Positions 32,181 through 43,212 are shown, numbered from the stretch's first letter. The stretch is 64,000 bases of DNA from Hordeum vulgare subsp. vulgare (GCF_904849725.1 NC_058521.1:344828638-344892637), one strand, 5' to 3'. Translations and numbers: made by a program. Notes: generated by a model from the sequence alone, not told the origin.

Positions 32181-32747
32181 ATGGCTGGAGACGCCATCAA
32201 TGTAGAGGTGGATGTGATATAGGTAGCCACTCACGAAGAACATATTGCAACACTATATCACACACCCGCATAAGTAGAATAAGAAAAGGTATAAAAATGG
32301 TAAGGAAACTTCACAAACATCAATAAAAGTTCCGTATTATGTGTTTTTGCAAAATTAGGAAAATTCCGAGCCGAAACAGAGCCGGAGAGGAGCTCCAGGT
32401 CACCCAGGCGACCTGCTGGCGCGGGCTAGCCCTTGCCCGTGCCAGGAGGCCGCCTGGACCACCCGGAGTCCTTCTCCCACTCTAATTTGGCTTGTTACCT
32501 CCCTTTTGGTGCAGAAAGTTTTCCTATATATTTTCCCGGATCGTCCAAGCTTTGTATCTTGTGGTTCCGTGCATTTTCTTTTCGATCTGTTTATGCCTGG
32601 AGAACTTTCAGCAAACTTAGGTGCCATGGATTCCCCAAAATCTCCCAAGGACAAGTTCTTGTCAACGTAATCAACCCTTACCTCGTAGAGGTAAAGAGAC
32701 ACCCTCAAACACATTGGGTGGAGAATGGTGTCCTCCACAAATAAGAT

Positions 32748-33104
32748 TTGAAGGGACTTGTCAGGGAGAGGAGCACTAGGGCCAGGCTGGAAGAAGTGGA
32801 GCAAGAAGTGTTGAAGTACAAGTTGATGATCCAACGGGGTGTCGAGGCCAACTGCGATATCATCGCCGAGCTGAAGAGGGAACATGAGGAGGAGATGAAG
32901 CAAGTGCAATCAATCATATCCGCACTAGAAACCAAAGTGTTGGAGCTTCAAGGGCACATCTATGACCTTCAAAACCAGAACTGTGAGTATGAGCTTAAGT
33001 TTTTCGCATGGGTTTATCTGCCGAAAGCAGGATCCTGGAGACTTAAGAATCCTGTGTTGAGGGAGGACCTCTGCCATGGAAGCATTTCGCTAAGGATTAC
33101 CTGA
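32748..33104 (+). CDS. Athila post-pol frame with coiled coil (118 codons)
   Basis: The frame downstream of integrase, where Athila elements often carry an extra ORF, encodes a heptad-rich segment (ARLEEVEQEVLKYKLMIQRG, then IIAELKREHEEEMKQV and SALETKVLELQGHIYDLQNQ). No signal peptide, membrane segment or envelope-like motif is visible. Related Triticeae Athila elements keep a similar coiled-coil protein here, whose role is unknown. The ATG may be internal to a longer, decayed frame starting further left. Confidence 0.5.
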   Translation: MKGLVRERSTRARLEEVEQEVLKYKLMIQRGVEANCDIIAELKREHEEEMKQVQSIISALETKVLELQGHIYDLQNQNCEYELKFFAWVYLPKAGSWRLKNPVLREDLCHGSISLRIT

Positions 33105-34756
33105 GGAATAAGAACAAGGATGAAGAGTGAAATCTTTACCTTAGCATGTTCCAAGCTTGGGGGAGTGCCCGGTTTCTTTATTTTTATCCTTTACCTTTAG
33201 TGTCGTATCATGTCTAGGGAAGTTATCTTATGAAATATGTGTTTGCATTGAGGTCTATCACTCCTTGGTAGAGATTCTTGTATCTGTGAGCATGCAGTGT
33301 CTATGATGGAATATTAATGAGAAGTATATTGGTTTCTTTGCTGCACTTGGTATTCGCTTCATGCAATCGATCGTATATGCTGATTCTTATGGAAGTATTG
33401 ATCTTACATATCAGGTATGCCTTTGAAAACTTTATTTAATATTGGAAAACATGGCATTGGTCATAACAACAAGCATGAGTTTTTCTAGTAGCGACATAGC
33501 CAAAACCTTTATGTTCTTATGCTTGAAGTGTTATGCTGACAAGGAAGACAACTTGATGTTTTATGCCAATTCTTTATGTTGAATTTTATATTGTTTTGCA
33601 TCCAAGTTAACATTATTTGTCTGCTCTCAAAAGCCTTTGCTAGCCAACCCTTGCACTAAGCGGGAATACTGCTTGTGCATCCATACCTTGAAACCTCAAC
33701 CTTCCCAAGAGTCCACCATATCTTCCCTATATGTGGTATTTCACCGCCACTCCTAAACTATATTACTCGTGTTCTATCTTCAAACCTTCAAATATTACTC
33801 CCTGTTTTGTGCCTCAGCTTTAGCTCATGTGGAAGTAGTAGGTAATTCATGATATTCTCACATTGGACAAGGTTTATCTTGGCTTTGCATGTCTAATCTG
33901 CGAACCCCTAACACCAGAAGGGACTGGCATGAGCGTGCCCATCTCGTAAAAGATAATAACAACAAACAAAACCTCCTTCATGCTTTTTTGATGAGAAATT
34001 AGAAACTTTGATAGTGATAAACAAAGGAGACTAAGGGGATGTGATCGTCCCCTCTTTGGGAGCCGTTCCTCAAAACTTGTCCAACATGAGAAGTATTGGG
34101 CTATCTACTAGTATTCGTTGACAAATCATGCACCTCTCAAAAGCTTGTTTTACAATCTTGTTGATTACAAAAACTCTAAAAATCTCTAGCACATGAGTGT
34201 TCCCTACTTCCCTCTGTGAAGTGCCAATCTTTTAATTTTATGATGAGTCTGTAAACCTACTTTTTTCTAGCCTGAAAAGATCAGACACTTTATGTTGACA
34301 AAGATGCATGCATTTTTTCACTGAGAGTTGTCATATTACACCTTTGTTGCTGATATCATTAAGATAATTAAGTTGTTTGTTAAACCTTAGATAAAACAAA
34401 CATCTTCCTTTGTGTTATCATTTTCACTTCTTGACTAATAACATGTTCTTTCAAAAAGCTTCAATTGATCTCATCAAAATATAAGAGGAAGAGCAAAAGT
34501 TAAAAGTTATTTGTTGTTCTTTGACCAAGGATATGTTTGCTACGGTTTGATGAGTTTTCTTAGCTCTACTTTTGATTGTAATTGATATTACTCTTTCATA
34601 AGGGCCTTATGAGTTGAGATTGTTGTTTAATATGGTTGAGTTTAGTAGATAAATTATGATGCTTCTTGTCCGTATTCTTATTTATCAACACTTCACTCTC
34701 TAAACTTGTGGACAGGTTTACCAAGCTCAGTATTCTCCTGGGGACAAGCAAGGTCT
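33105..34756 (+). other. Athila 3' non-coding internal region with an internal polypurine motif
   Basis: No gene in about 1.65 kb. An AAGCTTGGGGGAGTGCCC motif at 33,153-33,170 copies the polypurine tract next to the 3' LTR. A long AT-rich non-coding tail is common in Athila elements. Confidence 0.6.
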
Positions 34757-34770
34757 AAGCTTGGGGGAGT
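34757..34770 (+). promoter_or_regulatory. Polypurine tract of the Athila element
   Basis: AAGCTTGGGGGAGT directly before the 3' LTR; it primes plus-strand DNA synthesis. Confidence 0.85.
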
Positions 34771-36285
34771 TGATACGTCCAAAATGCATCACTATTTTGT
34801 ATCATAATTTGTCTCTATTCATTGATATATTTCACATTATGATGATGAACTTATAGTGTTTTGTCCTATTTTACACAGTTTACAACCTTCCAGTGCCGAA
34901 AGAGTAGACGCAGGATTTAGCGGAGAAAATAGCACGAAGAGTTACCATATCAGAACATCTCCAACTGCGCTGAAAATTGGAGGGAAGAAGTTTCCGAACA
35001 GATCCCAAAGACAGGCCAAAGAAGGGTCGGAGGGGGGCCACAGGTCACCCAGGCAACCTGCTGGCGTGGCCCCCTATGCCGTGCCAGGAGGCCGCCTGTT
35101 TGTTGGGACCCCCCTCCGGTGCTCTCCTTTGGCCTATATGTTCCTCTTGACCTAAAAGTTACGGGGACAAAAGAGTTTTCGCGATTCCGCGGCTGCTCCG
35201 CGGCGGAAACCTACAGAGAAGAAAAGACCTTTCCGGCGGGCAGACTCCGCCGCGGAGAACTCCTCTCGGAAGGGGAGATCGGCCTCATCGTCATCACCAT
35301 CGTCACAGGCATCATCGATATCCTCATCACCATTATTACCAACACAAGCACCATCTCCACCTTCATCCCATCTACTTCACCATTGCAATCGGAGTTTTAC
35401 CTTGCACTATTCATCCCCTCTACTCTACTGGTGTTCATTACTCTTTTGTGGTGAATGCTACTGAGTTTTGTTGGAGAATTATTGTTATGACCAGATAGTT
35501 AATCATATTTTCATAACCTTTGATCATGATATCTTTTATGTCTTGTGAGTACTTCCATTAATTCTTGAGGACATGGGAAAAGTCTAGATGCTAGTGTCAT
35601 ATGATGTTCAAGTAATATGTGTTGATTGATATTTATGTTATGGTGTTATTCTTCTAGTTGTGTTATGTGAACGTCGACTACATAACACTTCACCTTTTTA
35701 AGGACCTAGGAGAATGCATCGTGTATAAATAATGCTTATGGTGGGTTGCCAGAGTGACAGAAACCTGAACCCCAGTTCACATACTTTTGCATGAGGGAGT
35801 ATTGGATCCTAAAGCTTATTGCTATGGTTAGGCTTTGCCTTAATTTCTCTCTTGTATTTGCGTATGCTTGCAAGAGGGATTAATCATAAGAGTGTACTTG
35901 TCTTAGCCTAGACGGTGCACTAGTTAAGATCCACCCACATAACACTTTTCAATACAAAACATAGTACTAGACGGAATATGGCGAAAGCACTTGACTATCT
36001 CTCCCGCATGTCCTCAGGAACGCCTTAGTCTTTATAAGTTTAGTCCCGCGGCTTATACTTTGTGTTTAAAAGTATTGGGCCACTTGCTTCACCTCGGCAC
36101 CATTTACTTTACTTGCATTTATTTCCTTGTTGCTTATACTTGAAAACCCATAAAAAGTTACCTTTCAGTACTTGCAGTTATTCCTTGCTCAAGATCACCT
36201 GTCAATACCTTATGCTCCTTGTTGGGTTCGACACTCTTCCTTATCGAAAAGGCTACGATAGATCCCCTACACTTGTGGGTCAGCA
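34771..36285 (+). repeat. Athila 3' LTR
   Basis: Starts TGATACGTCC and ends GGGTCAGCA. It is collinear with 14,162-15,672 over its whole length with scattered substitutions and a few small indels. Confidence 0.92.
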
Positions 36286-37150
36286 CCTAGGATGACATGG
36301 AGCACCTGCTCCGCGGTTGTACTATGCTCGAGTACCTTTGACTTCAGGCGACCAAGGGTTGACTAGCTTCCACATCGCCTCCACGTATCTCGAGACAATT
36401 TATGTGTGTAGTTAGTGCTGCAATAGGAGATCACTTCAGGTGCATCATGAAATGGTCATTGAGTATGCATCATTACTTGAGAGATTGCTTGTATTTGACC
36501 GACAATGTCCAAACAAAATCAAGGTCAATTATGCGTGAAAATTGACAGTATTGGGCCACTCGTCTACGAAATTCTTTGAACTTTTGGTTATATAACTGTT
36601 TAGGTACACCAGTCTTCTTTTTTCCCCTTCTTCTTCTTGAAATTAAATTGTTTTGATAATTTTCAAGATGTATGCTTGTTTGTCATCCGAAAAATTATTA
36701 CAATAACCTTTGACCCCGTCTCTACGCAAAGTGGAGTTCTTGGCACTAGAATCAATTGGCCCCGACCTGGATCAAGTTGCTAGATTCCTGAGATGCTTTC
36801 CCTATCTCAAGAAGCTACATATCGAGGTGATGCTCCTTTCATGCTAAATGTTAACTACAACAGAGTAAAAAAATTGGTACATTCTCCCCCAATTTACAGT
36901 GTCTAATGTAGGGGTTGCCTAATTCATATGATTACATACCATAGGTATTTATCCTTTGGATTCATTTGTACTTGTTTCAGTGCAAAATTCGCATCCACTC
37001 CAACCACTTATGAAGAATCATACGCTTCCTATAGTGTAATCAAACGCCATGTTAAACGTGTTGGATCGAAGATGTCATTCCACTCTATTCGTTTATTTTA
37101 TAAATCCTGCAAATCAAAGATGCTTGTAGTGTCCAAAACTACATCTAGGC
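36286..37150 (+). pseudogene. F-box/LRR (FBD-type) gene, continued after the Athila insertion
   Basis: Directly after the LTR the frame DDMEHLLRGCTMLEYL continues the interrupted gene. Then, across frameshifts, come LTSFHIASTYLETIYVC, HEMVIEYASLLERLLVFD, KLTVLGHSSTKFFELLV (about 36,538-36,588) and EFLALESIGPDLDQVARFLR with CFPYLKKLHIE (about 36,732-36,828), the region just before the FBD domain. A GT follows at 36,829 and a TTTCAG at about 36,974-36,979, so an intron is plausible. The following exon-like piece (to about 37,145) is too decayed to name. There are at least three stops. The orientation is the same as 13,590-14,161. Confidence 0.78.
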
Positions 37151-37197
37151 ATTAATACATTCTCTTCTCTTTTGCAAATCCAATTAGGCTTGGCTAA

Positions 37198-37243
37198 GCA
37201 AAATGTGATGCAATATTATAGCAAAATGTGACGCAATATTATA
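37198..37243. repeat. 23-bp tandem duplication at the truncated Copia end
   Basis: GCAAAATGTGATGCAATATTATA occurs twice in direct succession with one difference, a few bases left of where Copia LTR homology begins (37,250). It looks like filler DNA at a repair junction. Confidence 0.75.
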
Positions 37244-37249
37244 GCATTT

Positions 37250-38113
37250 GTGTAGATCTAGGTCTCGTTCTTCAATCCCCAGCAAGACAACAAGTTTGGG
37301 TGGCTAGGGAGAGAGATCGGGCAAGAAAGATTTAGTGCCCCCAAATTTCTAATCATTACAGCTATTTTGCACTGGGCGGTACAGTCAGAGAGAGAGAGAG
37401 GTAAGAGATAAGAGGGAAGAAGAAGAAAACCCTCCTTATATAGCCCCCTAGATTTCTAATCGTTACAGCTATTTTGCACTGGGCGGTACAGTCGGTCGCC
37501 AGGCGAGTACAATCGGTGTTCCCATATAAGCGGAACAACCGGTCAACCACCGCCCTACAACCGGTCCAAAACGGAAAGTTAGCCCAGACGTTTCACCAGC
37601 AATGGCCACTGGGCGTGGCTAAGTCCCAAGCGGTACAACCGCTTGGAACACCGGTAGTGACGGCTATTATTAATATAGTTGTACAACCGGATCACCACCG
37701 CCCAACAACCATAGTGAAAGGGAACCGTGACCGGTTCTAGACTGCTATAGGGCTGGTACAACCGCCCAGCACCTGAGCGGTACAACTGCCCATAGCTGTG
37801 GTACAACCGATCAGTTAGAAGAACAGGGGATCCTCTCTCTCAGTGATGCAATGGAATACGATGGGTGCAGCAGTGTGTGAGAAGAATTGATTCACCCATA
37901 GACCTCCAATGTGGATTCCCTCTTAATAGTACATGATCCCTACAACCAAAGAGAATAAACACGTAGGGAACATGTCTTCGGTCTTTACAATTTGGAGGGA
38001 ATACCTAACCGTCTTGTGTCTTAACAAATGATACATCCATACTTGACACCTGGTTAGATAAATAGTGAGTTGTCATCATCACCAAAACACTTAAGTAGGA
38101 GAATGCCCTTACA
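37250..38113 (-). repeat. Copia 3' LTR, truncated
   Basis: Collinear with 50,337-51,173 of the other LTR. It contains an extra 49-bp block (37,338-37,386) that copies 37,443-37,493. Homology stops at 37,250; the part equal to 49,772-50,336 is gone. The minus strand starts TGTAAGGGC at 38,113. Confidence 0.85.
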
Positions 38114-38135
38114 ATCTGCCCCTTTTTGGTGGCTG
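38114..38135 (-). promoter_or_regulatory. Polypurine tract of the Copia element
   Basis: On the minus strand ACCAAAAAGGGGCAGATT lies directly before the LTR start, as expected for the plus-strand primer. Confidence 0.7.
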
Positions 38136-38547
38136 ATGACAACAACACGATTTGCATCGATGATTTCTAAAGTAGAAGATGAGCTCCCCCTCGCTGAGTG
38201 CCCCAGATGAGACAGAGCGAGGAATTGGAGTTCCCCCTTGGTGTTAGAGACCATCCACAGGGTAATACAGAAATTTAACATTAAGGAGAATATGTACGAG
38301 ATAACGAGTAGAGCTTTAAATGATACGAGAATTAATAAACATAGTCTCCATAGAAATGCAAGTAGTCTCCACATGATAGATTCAAGACCAACTAACAAGC
38401 AAATAAGAGTTCAACTTGAAAAACAAGACAAAATATATGACGAAATGACTCCAAATCCCTGCATGCAAATCCCATCATGATATAGCGCTCTCCCCATTTG
38501 GCATCAGGACACCAAAAAGGAAAAGAGTGATTCTAGCACCTCGGTGC

Positions 38548-39535
38548 TTAGTAAAGCTCATCAGATCCGTCATACTCCTCGGAATCACCACTAGCACAGT
38601 CATCATCACCATCACCATCATCACTATCAGACTCATCCGGAGCAACAGTAGGAGAGGAGGTAGCAGGCTGACCCGAGACCTCATCATCTGTCCAAGAGCT
38701 ATGACCATAGATCCACTTCTCCGCAGGGGTGATGGACTTCTCGGAAACACTGACAGCCTCAAGCTTGAGAGTCGTCATAATCTGGATCTGTCTGTGCCGA
38801 GAAAGCTTCTTGTTGACATGGGCTTCCTACAGCTTCCGCTGGACATGAGCTTGGAGGCAGAAGGTCTTCTTCAACTAATTTGAAAACTTGGACACCCAAG
38901 AGGGATTGGCAGCCGCAGGAAGCTCAAAGTCACTATCACTTGAAGTAGCAAAGACATCCTTAGGTGCGTCATCGGGGAAGCGAGGAGCAGCATGCTTCTT
39001 CTTTTCGAGTTGCTTGAACTGATGCTCAGTGAGATTCTCAGAAGAAGGGGGACGCTCGCCAGGCCTCCGAACTGTCCACATAGAGTTGAGGAAGCACATA
39101 ACGAACGGAGCATACTTGGGGACCAATTTGTAGTAAACCGTGTAGTAGAACTCCTCCCATAACCATTTGGTTGCATCAAATGTGGCCCAGTGCCAGCCAT
39201 CTCCCACATAGAAACAACCATATCACCGAAGTAACCGTGAATCTCATCTTGATTGCCCACCTTGGGAAGGAGAACATTCCAGAAAACTCTGTGCAGACTG
39301 ACATATACCGGCAGCGGGTCCTTAGAGGAGCTAGCAATCCCACGCCCGGGAATGTATAAGGGAGCAAGCTTTACCTTATCCATTGTATCAGGCCAAATAT
39401 GACAACGAATGACGCCCTTCCCAGCAAGACCGGTATCATCATACCCAAGAGAATTGCAAAAGGCATGCCATGGGACCTCGAAAATTTCATCACGACACAT
39501 GAAGGTAAGGGTGCGAGTGTCATCAAGTCCAAAAG
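38548..39535 (-). pseudogene. Extra ORF between RT and 3' LTR of the Copia element
   Basis: From about 39,535 the minus strand encodes GLDDTRTLTFMCRDEIFEVP and AFCNSLGYDDTGL, then HIWPDTMDKVKLAPLYIPGR and NVLLPKVGNQDEIHGYFGDM. After a frameshift near 39,200 it continues with FYYTVYYKLVPKYAPFVMCF. The C-terminal tail (to 38,548) is strongly acidic (SDSDDGDGDDDC). I recall similar sequence in Triticeae Copia elements but know no function, and it shows no transmembrane or enzyme motif. It sits where SIRE-type elements carry an extra or envelope-position ORF. The RNase H region expected before it is missing. Confidence 0.55.
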
Positions 39536-40277
39536 GAACAAGTGGTGCTTTGGAGTGTTGGCCTTGGCAGGTTTGAGATCGTGCATCTTGAACCTTTTGA
39601 TCATGTCTTGAGTGTATTTTTCTTGATTGTTGAAGGTTACTTGACTTTGTTGTTTGAGTTCGAATCCAAGGAAAAACATCAACTCTCCCATCATAGATAT
39701 CTCAAACTCTTTAGTCATTAGAGCAGAAAATTCTTCATTAAAAGCTTTGTTAGGAGAACCAAAGATAATATCATCAACATATAGTTGCCATATGAACAAG
39801 TTTCCCTTGACCTTTTTAGTAAAAAGAGTGGGTCAATTTTTCAACCTTCAAATCCACGATCATGTAACATCTTGGTAAGGTGCTCATACCACGCACGTGG
39901 GGCTTGTTTAAGGCCATTGAGTGCCTTATCGAGAACATACACATGATTAGGGAACTTGGAATCCTCGAACCATGGGTTTTTTTTGACATAAACCAACTCC
40001 TTAAGGGGACCATTAAGAAATGCACTCTTCACATCCATTTGGTATAATGTGAAGTTATGATGATAAGAAAATGCAAGCAACATGCGAATAGATTCAAGGC
40101 AAGCGATAGGAGCAAATGTTTCACTATAGTCGTACCCTCGACTTGGGAGTAGCCTTGTGCTACCAATCTTTCCTTGTTCCGAGTGACAACACCGTTCGCA
40201 TCTTGCTTGTTCTTAAAGATCCACTTTGTCCCAATGACATTGTGGTTCTCCTTTGGTATTGGCACTAGTCGCCACAC
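39536..40277 (-). pseudogene. Copia reverse transcriptase, frameshifted, RNase H missing
   Basis: Blocks in order on the minus strand: VIGTKWIFKNKQDANGVVTR and KERLVAQGYSQ (40,230-40,140), FTLYQMDVKSAFLNGPLKEL (about 40,060), VYVLDKALNGLKQAPRAWYE (about 39,900), and the catalytic LYVDDIIFGSPNKAF with YVDD at 39,781-39,770. FEISMMGELMFFLGFELKQ and KYTQDMIKRFKMHDLKPAKA follow. The blocks lie in several frames. At about 39,540, just after KANTPK, pol homology stops and the extra ORF begins; the RNase H domain that normally follows is absent, so an internal deletion is likely. Confidence 0.85.
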
Positions 40278-41700
40278 TTTGTGCGCTCGAAGTTGTTGAG
40301 TTCTTCATGCATGTCTTCAACCGAGTCCATGTCTTCGAGAGCCTCTTGTACCTTTAGTGGTTCAATGCAAGAACCAAACACATGATGGGCACTAAAGTTT
40401 GATAATTGACGATGAGTGGTTACCCCTCTTTGTAAGTTGTCGTATACATTCTCCAGCACATGAGAAAGATTTTTGAGCGTTTTGGCATTCTTGGCAGTGC
40501 ATCTTTCTTGAATCTCCTTAGGGGTAAGCTGAGAAGCCTGAATGCGACCTTTGCCACCTTTTTGAGTTTTCCTTGATCTTGAGCTTGATTTTGTTCATGT
40601 GCTTGCTCTTGATCTTGAACTTGGTCTTGATCATGAGCTTGTTCTTGATCTTGAACATTCTAAGAGGGGTGCGTAGGATCAAGGACATCATTTGGTGCAG
40701 GACCATCTTGAGGTTGATCTTCTCCTTGATCGGGATTATGGGGATGAGGTCCTTCAGAGCGTCCTTCGGAAGAACGTGGGTCTTGCCTCGGTAATGGTTC
40801 CACATGAGTGGAACATTGTCCTTCTCCTTCATCCATAAGGGGTTCCTCAACGGTAGGAAGTATCCCACGCCCATTCTTCTTATGGCTTGCGGAGGAATTT
40901 CATGATCTACATCATAGATACCACTTTGATCAACTTGGGAGCCATTATTCTCATCAAACTCCATGTCACACGTCTCCTCAATGAGTCCAGATGACTTGTT
41001 GAGGACACGGTAAGCGCGAGAGTTTGAAGCATAACTAACAAATAGCTCTAGGTTTAAATTTGGACAAACGAGCACCTTTCTTAAGAATGAAACACTTACA
41101 GCCAAACACCCGGAAGTACTTGAGGTTGGGCTTGTTGCCTGTAAGAATTTCTTATGGAGTCTTGTTCAAGACTTTGTGAAGGTAGAGCCGATTGGATGCA
41201 TGACATGCGGTGTTGATGGCTTCGGCTCAAAAGTTATACGGAGATTTAAACTCCGCCATTACGGTTCTTCCCGCATCCATCCACATTCGGTTCTTCCTTT
41301 CCGCCACACCATTTTGTTGAGGAGTGTAAGGGGCATCGTACTGATGCTTGATTCCTTCATGACTCATAAATTCATTTAGGGTGTAGTTCTTGGACTCGGT
41401 GCCATTTTCACTTCTGCTCATCAATATCTTTGCATTGTATTGGCGTTGAGCTTCATTAGCAAAGTCTATGATGGTTTGTTGAGTCTCACTCTTTCTCTTG
41501 AGAAAGTATACCCAAGTATATCTTTAGTAATCATCCACTATCACCAAGCAATACTTTCTTCCTCGAAGACTATCATAGGATGGAGGACCGAAGAAATCCA
41601 TGTGGAGGAGCTCCAAGGTCCTTTTTGAGTAGATGATAGTCGTGGGGTTGTGAGCTGTCTCATGAATATTTCCTTCAATACATGCACTTCAAGCACGATC
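40278..41700 (-). pseudogene. Copia integrase
   Basis: The minus strand shows LELLHMDFFGPPSYDSLRG (first catalytic Asp), LVIIDDY followed by a stop, then RSENGTESKNYTLNEFMS, where Copia integrases have an SDNG block, so the second Asp is Glu. The third motif, YTPQQNGVAERKNR, keeps its Glu. The post-integrase region (FVSYASNSRAYRVLNKSSGL, about 41,040-40,980) and a low-complexity linker (LKIKENSKRWQ; repeats of KIKN) follow. Several stops and frameshifts are present. Integrase joins element cDNA to the host genome; this copy is inactive. Confidence 0.82.
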
Positions 41701-42225
41701 TATGACAGAGCTCACATTTTTTAGTACGAGAATGTGATCCATTTTGAGGAGACTTTGCAAAGATCTCATATTGACATGGGCTAGCCGACGATGCCAAAGC
41801 CATACCACATCAACTTTAGCCATTAAGCAAGTCGCGGTGTGTGTGGGTTGCTCCGAAACGTTAACCACATAGAGACCATTCTCACCATGCCCAACAAAGG
41901 CTACTTTAAGAGTCTTGCTCCACAAAAGGGCCACCAAATCAATGCCCAATAAAGTAATAAAGACCATAAGTGCAAGTTGATGAACGGAAAGTAAATTGTA
42001 TGCAAGGGTCTCAACAAGCATAACCTTTACAATGGTAAGTTCCAGAGAAATTACCACCTTGCCGAGAGCCAATACTTTTGAAATCGTGTCATCACCAAAA
42101 GAGACTTGGGTGGCAATGGATGGGTCGGGATGATTGTCCACCACCAAGTTCTTGCTCCCGGTCATATAATTTGTTGCTCCACAATCAAGCAACCATGACA
42201 CCCCACCAGAAGCAAAGTCCTGCAT
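41701..42225 (-). pseudogene. Copia protease and gag-pre-integrase domain
   Basis: The frame from 42,225 has WLLDCGATNYMTGSKNLVV, the Copia aspartic protease site. The family usually has a DSG triad here, and Cys has replaced Ser after the catalytic Asp. It continues VSFGDDTISKVLALGKVVI and YNLLSVHQLAL. The gag-pre-integrase part has LWHRRLAHVNMRSLQSLLK with the zinc-binding His. The frame is open for 178 codons and is preceded and followed by frame breaks, so it is part of a decayed polyprotein. Confidence 0.8.
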
Positions 42226-42270
42226 AAGATCAATGCTTGGATTTAGGTACCCATTCTTTAATGGGTACTC

Positions 42271-43178
42271 TTATGTTAGTAATGAGGGTCTTAGGAACCC
42301 AAATATGCCATGCAATGTACTCATCATAAGAGCCAAATAATTGGCAAAAACATTTCCATCACCTGCATGACCCAACACATAGGAGGGGTTAAAGTTTTCG
42401 GCTGTGTTGGGTAGAGGGTTATTTCCCTTCACGACATTACCACCCTTACCTTGGTTCTTTTTCTTTCCACGAGTATGCGCCCCATATTTAACAAAGGTTT
42501 CCATAAGCTGGGGAGGTTTGTTGGTCTTCTTCTTCTTGCTCTTCTTCTTGGAATTGGGTGCAAACCCAGCTCCTTCTTTTGCAACGAGTTCCTTTTGACT
42601 TCTCGGAAGGTCATTAAGATTCTTTTCACCTTGGATGCATGTCACAATGCCTTTCTCAAGCTTCTCTCTTAATTTGGAGTTCTCCTCCACAAGATGTGCA
42701 TGCTCACAACAGGGGTTAGTAGCATGGACATTATCAATTTAATCAATCGGAGAGCAAGTGGCCATTGCCTTAGCGAGTTTTACTTGGAGTTGAGCATGAG
42801 ACTCTTTTAAAGAGACATGAGTACTCTTCAAGGCCTTGTGAGCCTTGTCAAGTGTTGAAAGATATTTATTCAGTCCAACATGATCAATACCATATGCACT
42901 CTTTTTGGATTGAAGCACACTAGTAAGAACAAGAGCATGATCAAGATCTTTCTTTAACTTAGCAAGGTCATCGTTAGATGACTCCTGAAGAATTAAACAA
43001 AGTCGTTGCTCCTTTTCAAGAGCAATGGAAAGATACGCGATCTCATCGGCATAGTCATGACGATGACCTTGAAGGGTAGAGATGGTATCTTCATGAGATT
43101 GAATAATGCCATTGTCCTCACCGAGTTGTTCCAAGAGAGCAACAACATGCTTCTTGGATTTACCCTTAAGATTTCTCA
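42271..43178 (-). pseudogene. Copia gag C-terminal coiled-coil region
   Basis: On the minus strand a heptad-rich region (GKSKKHVVALLEQLGEDNGI, ALEKEQRLCLILQESSNDDL, KKDLDHALVLTS, SLKESHAQLQVKLAKAMATC) is followed by a lysine-rich stretch (SKKKSKKKKTNKPPQL). This is typical of the long linker between gag and protease in SIRE/Maximus-like elements. It is broken near 42,735. Confidence 0.65.
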
Positions 43179-43212
43179 TGAATTTACCAAAGGAGTTTTT
43201 CTCCTCCTCTAC

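Larger units (their letters stand above)
14162..36285 (+). mobile_element. Athila-lineage Ty3/Gypsy LTR retrotransposon (Sabrina/WHAM-like), nested
   Basis: Two ~1.51-kb LTRs, a tRNA-Asp primer site, gag, protease, RT, RNase H, integrase, a post-pol coiled-coil frame, a polypurine tract and a CCTAG target duplication are all present in order. Domain order PR-RT-RH-INT is that of Ty3/Gypsy. The RT and integrase blocks (TRKDH.., FCYLDGYSGFSQI, CDKCQR) are Athila-type. Without the CACTA insertion the element is about 10.3 kb. Coding parts carry stops, frameshifts and changed catalytic residues, so it is defective. It sits inside an F-box pseudogene in the same orientation. Confidence 0.92.
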
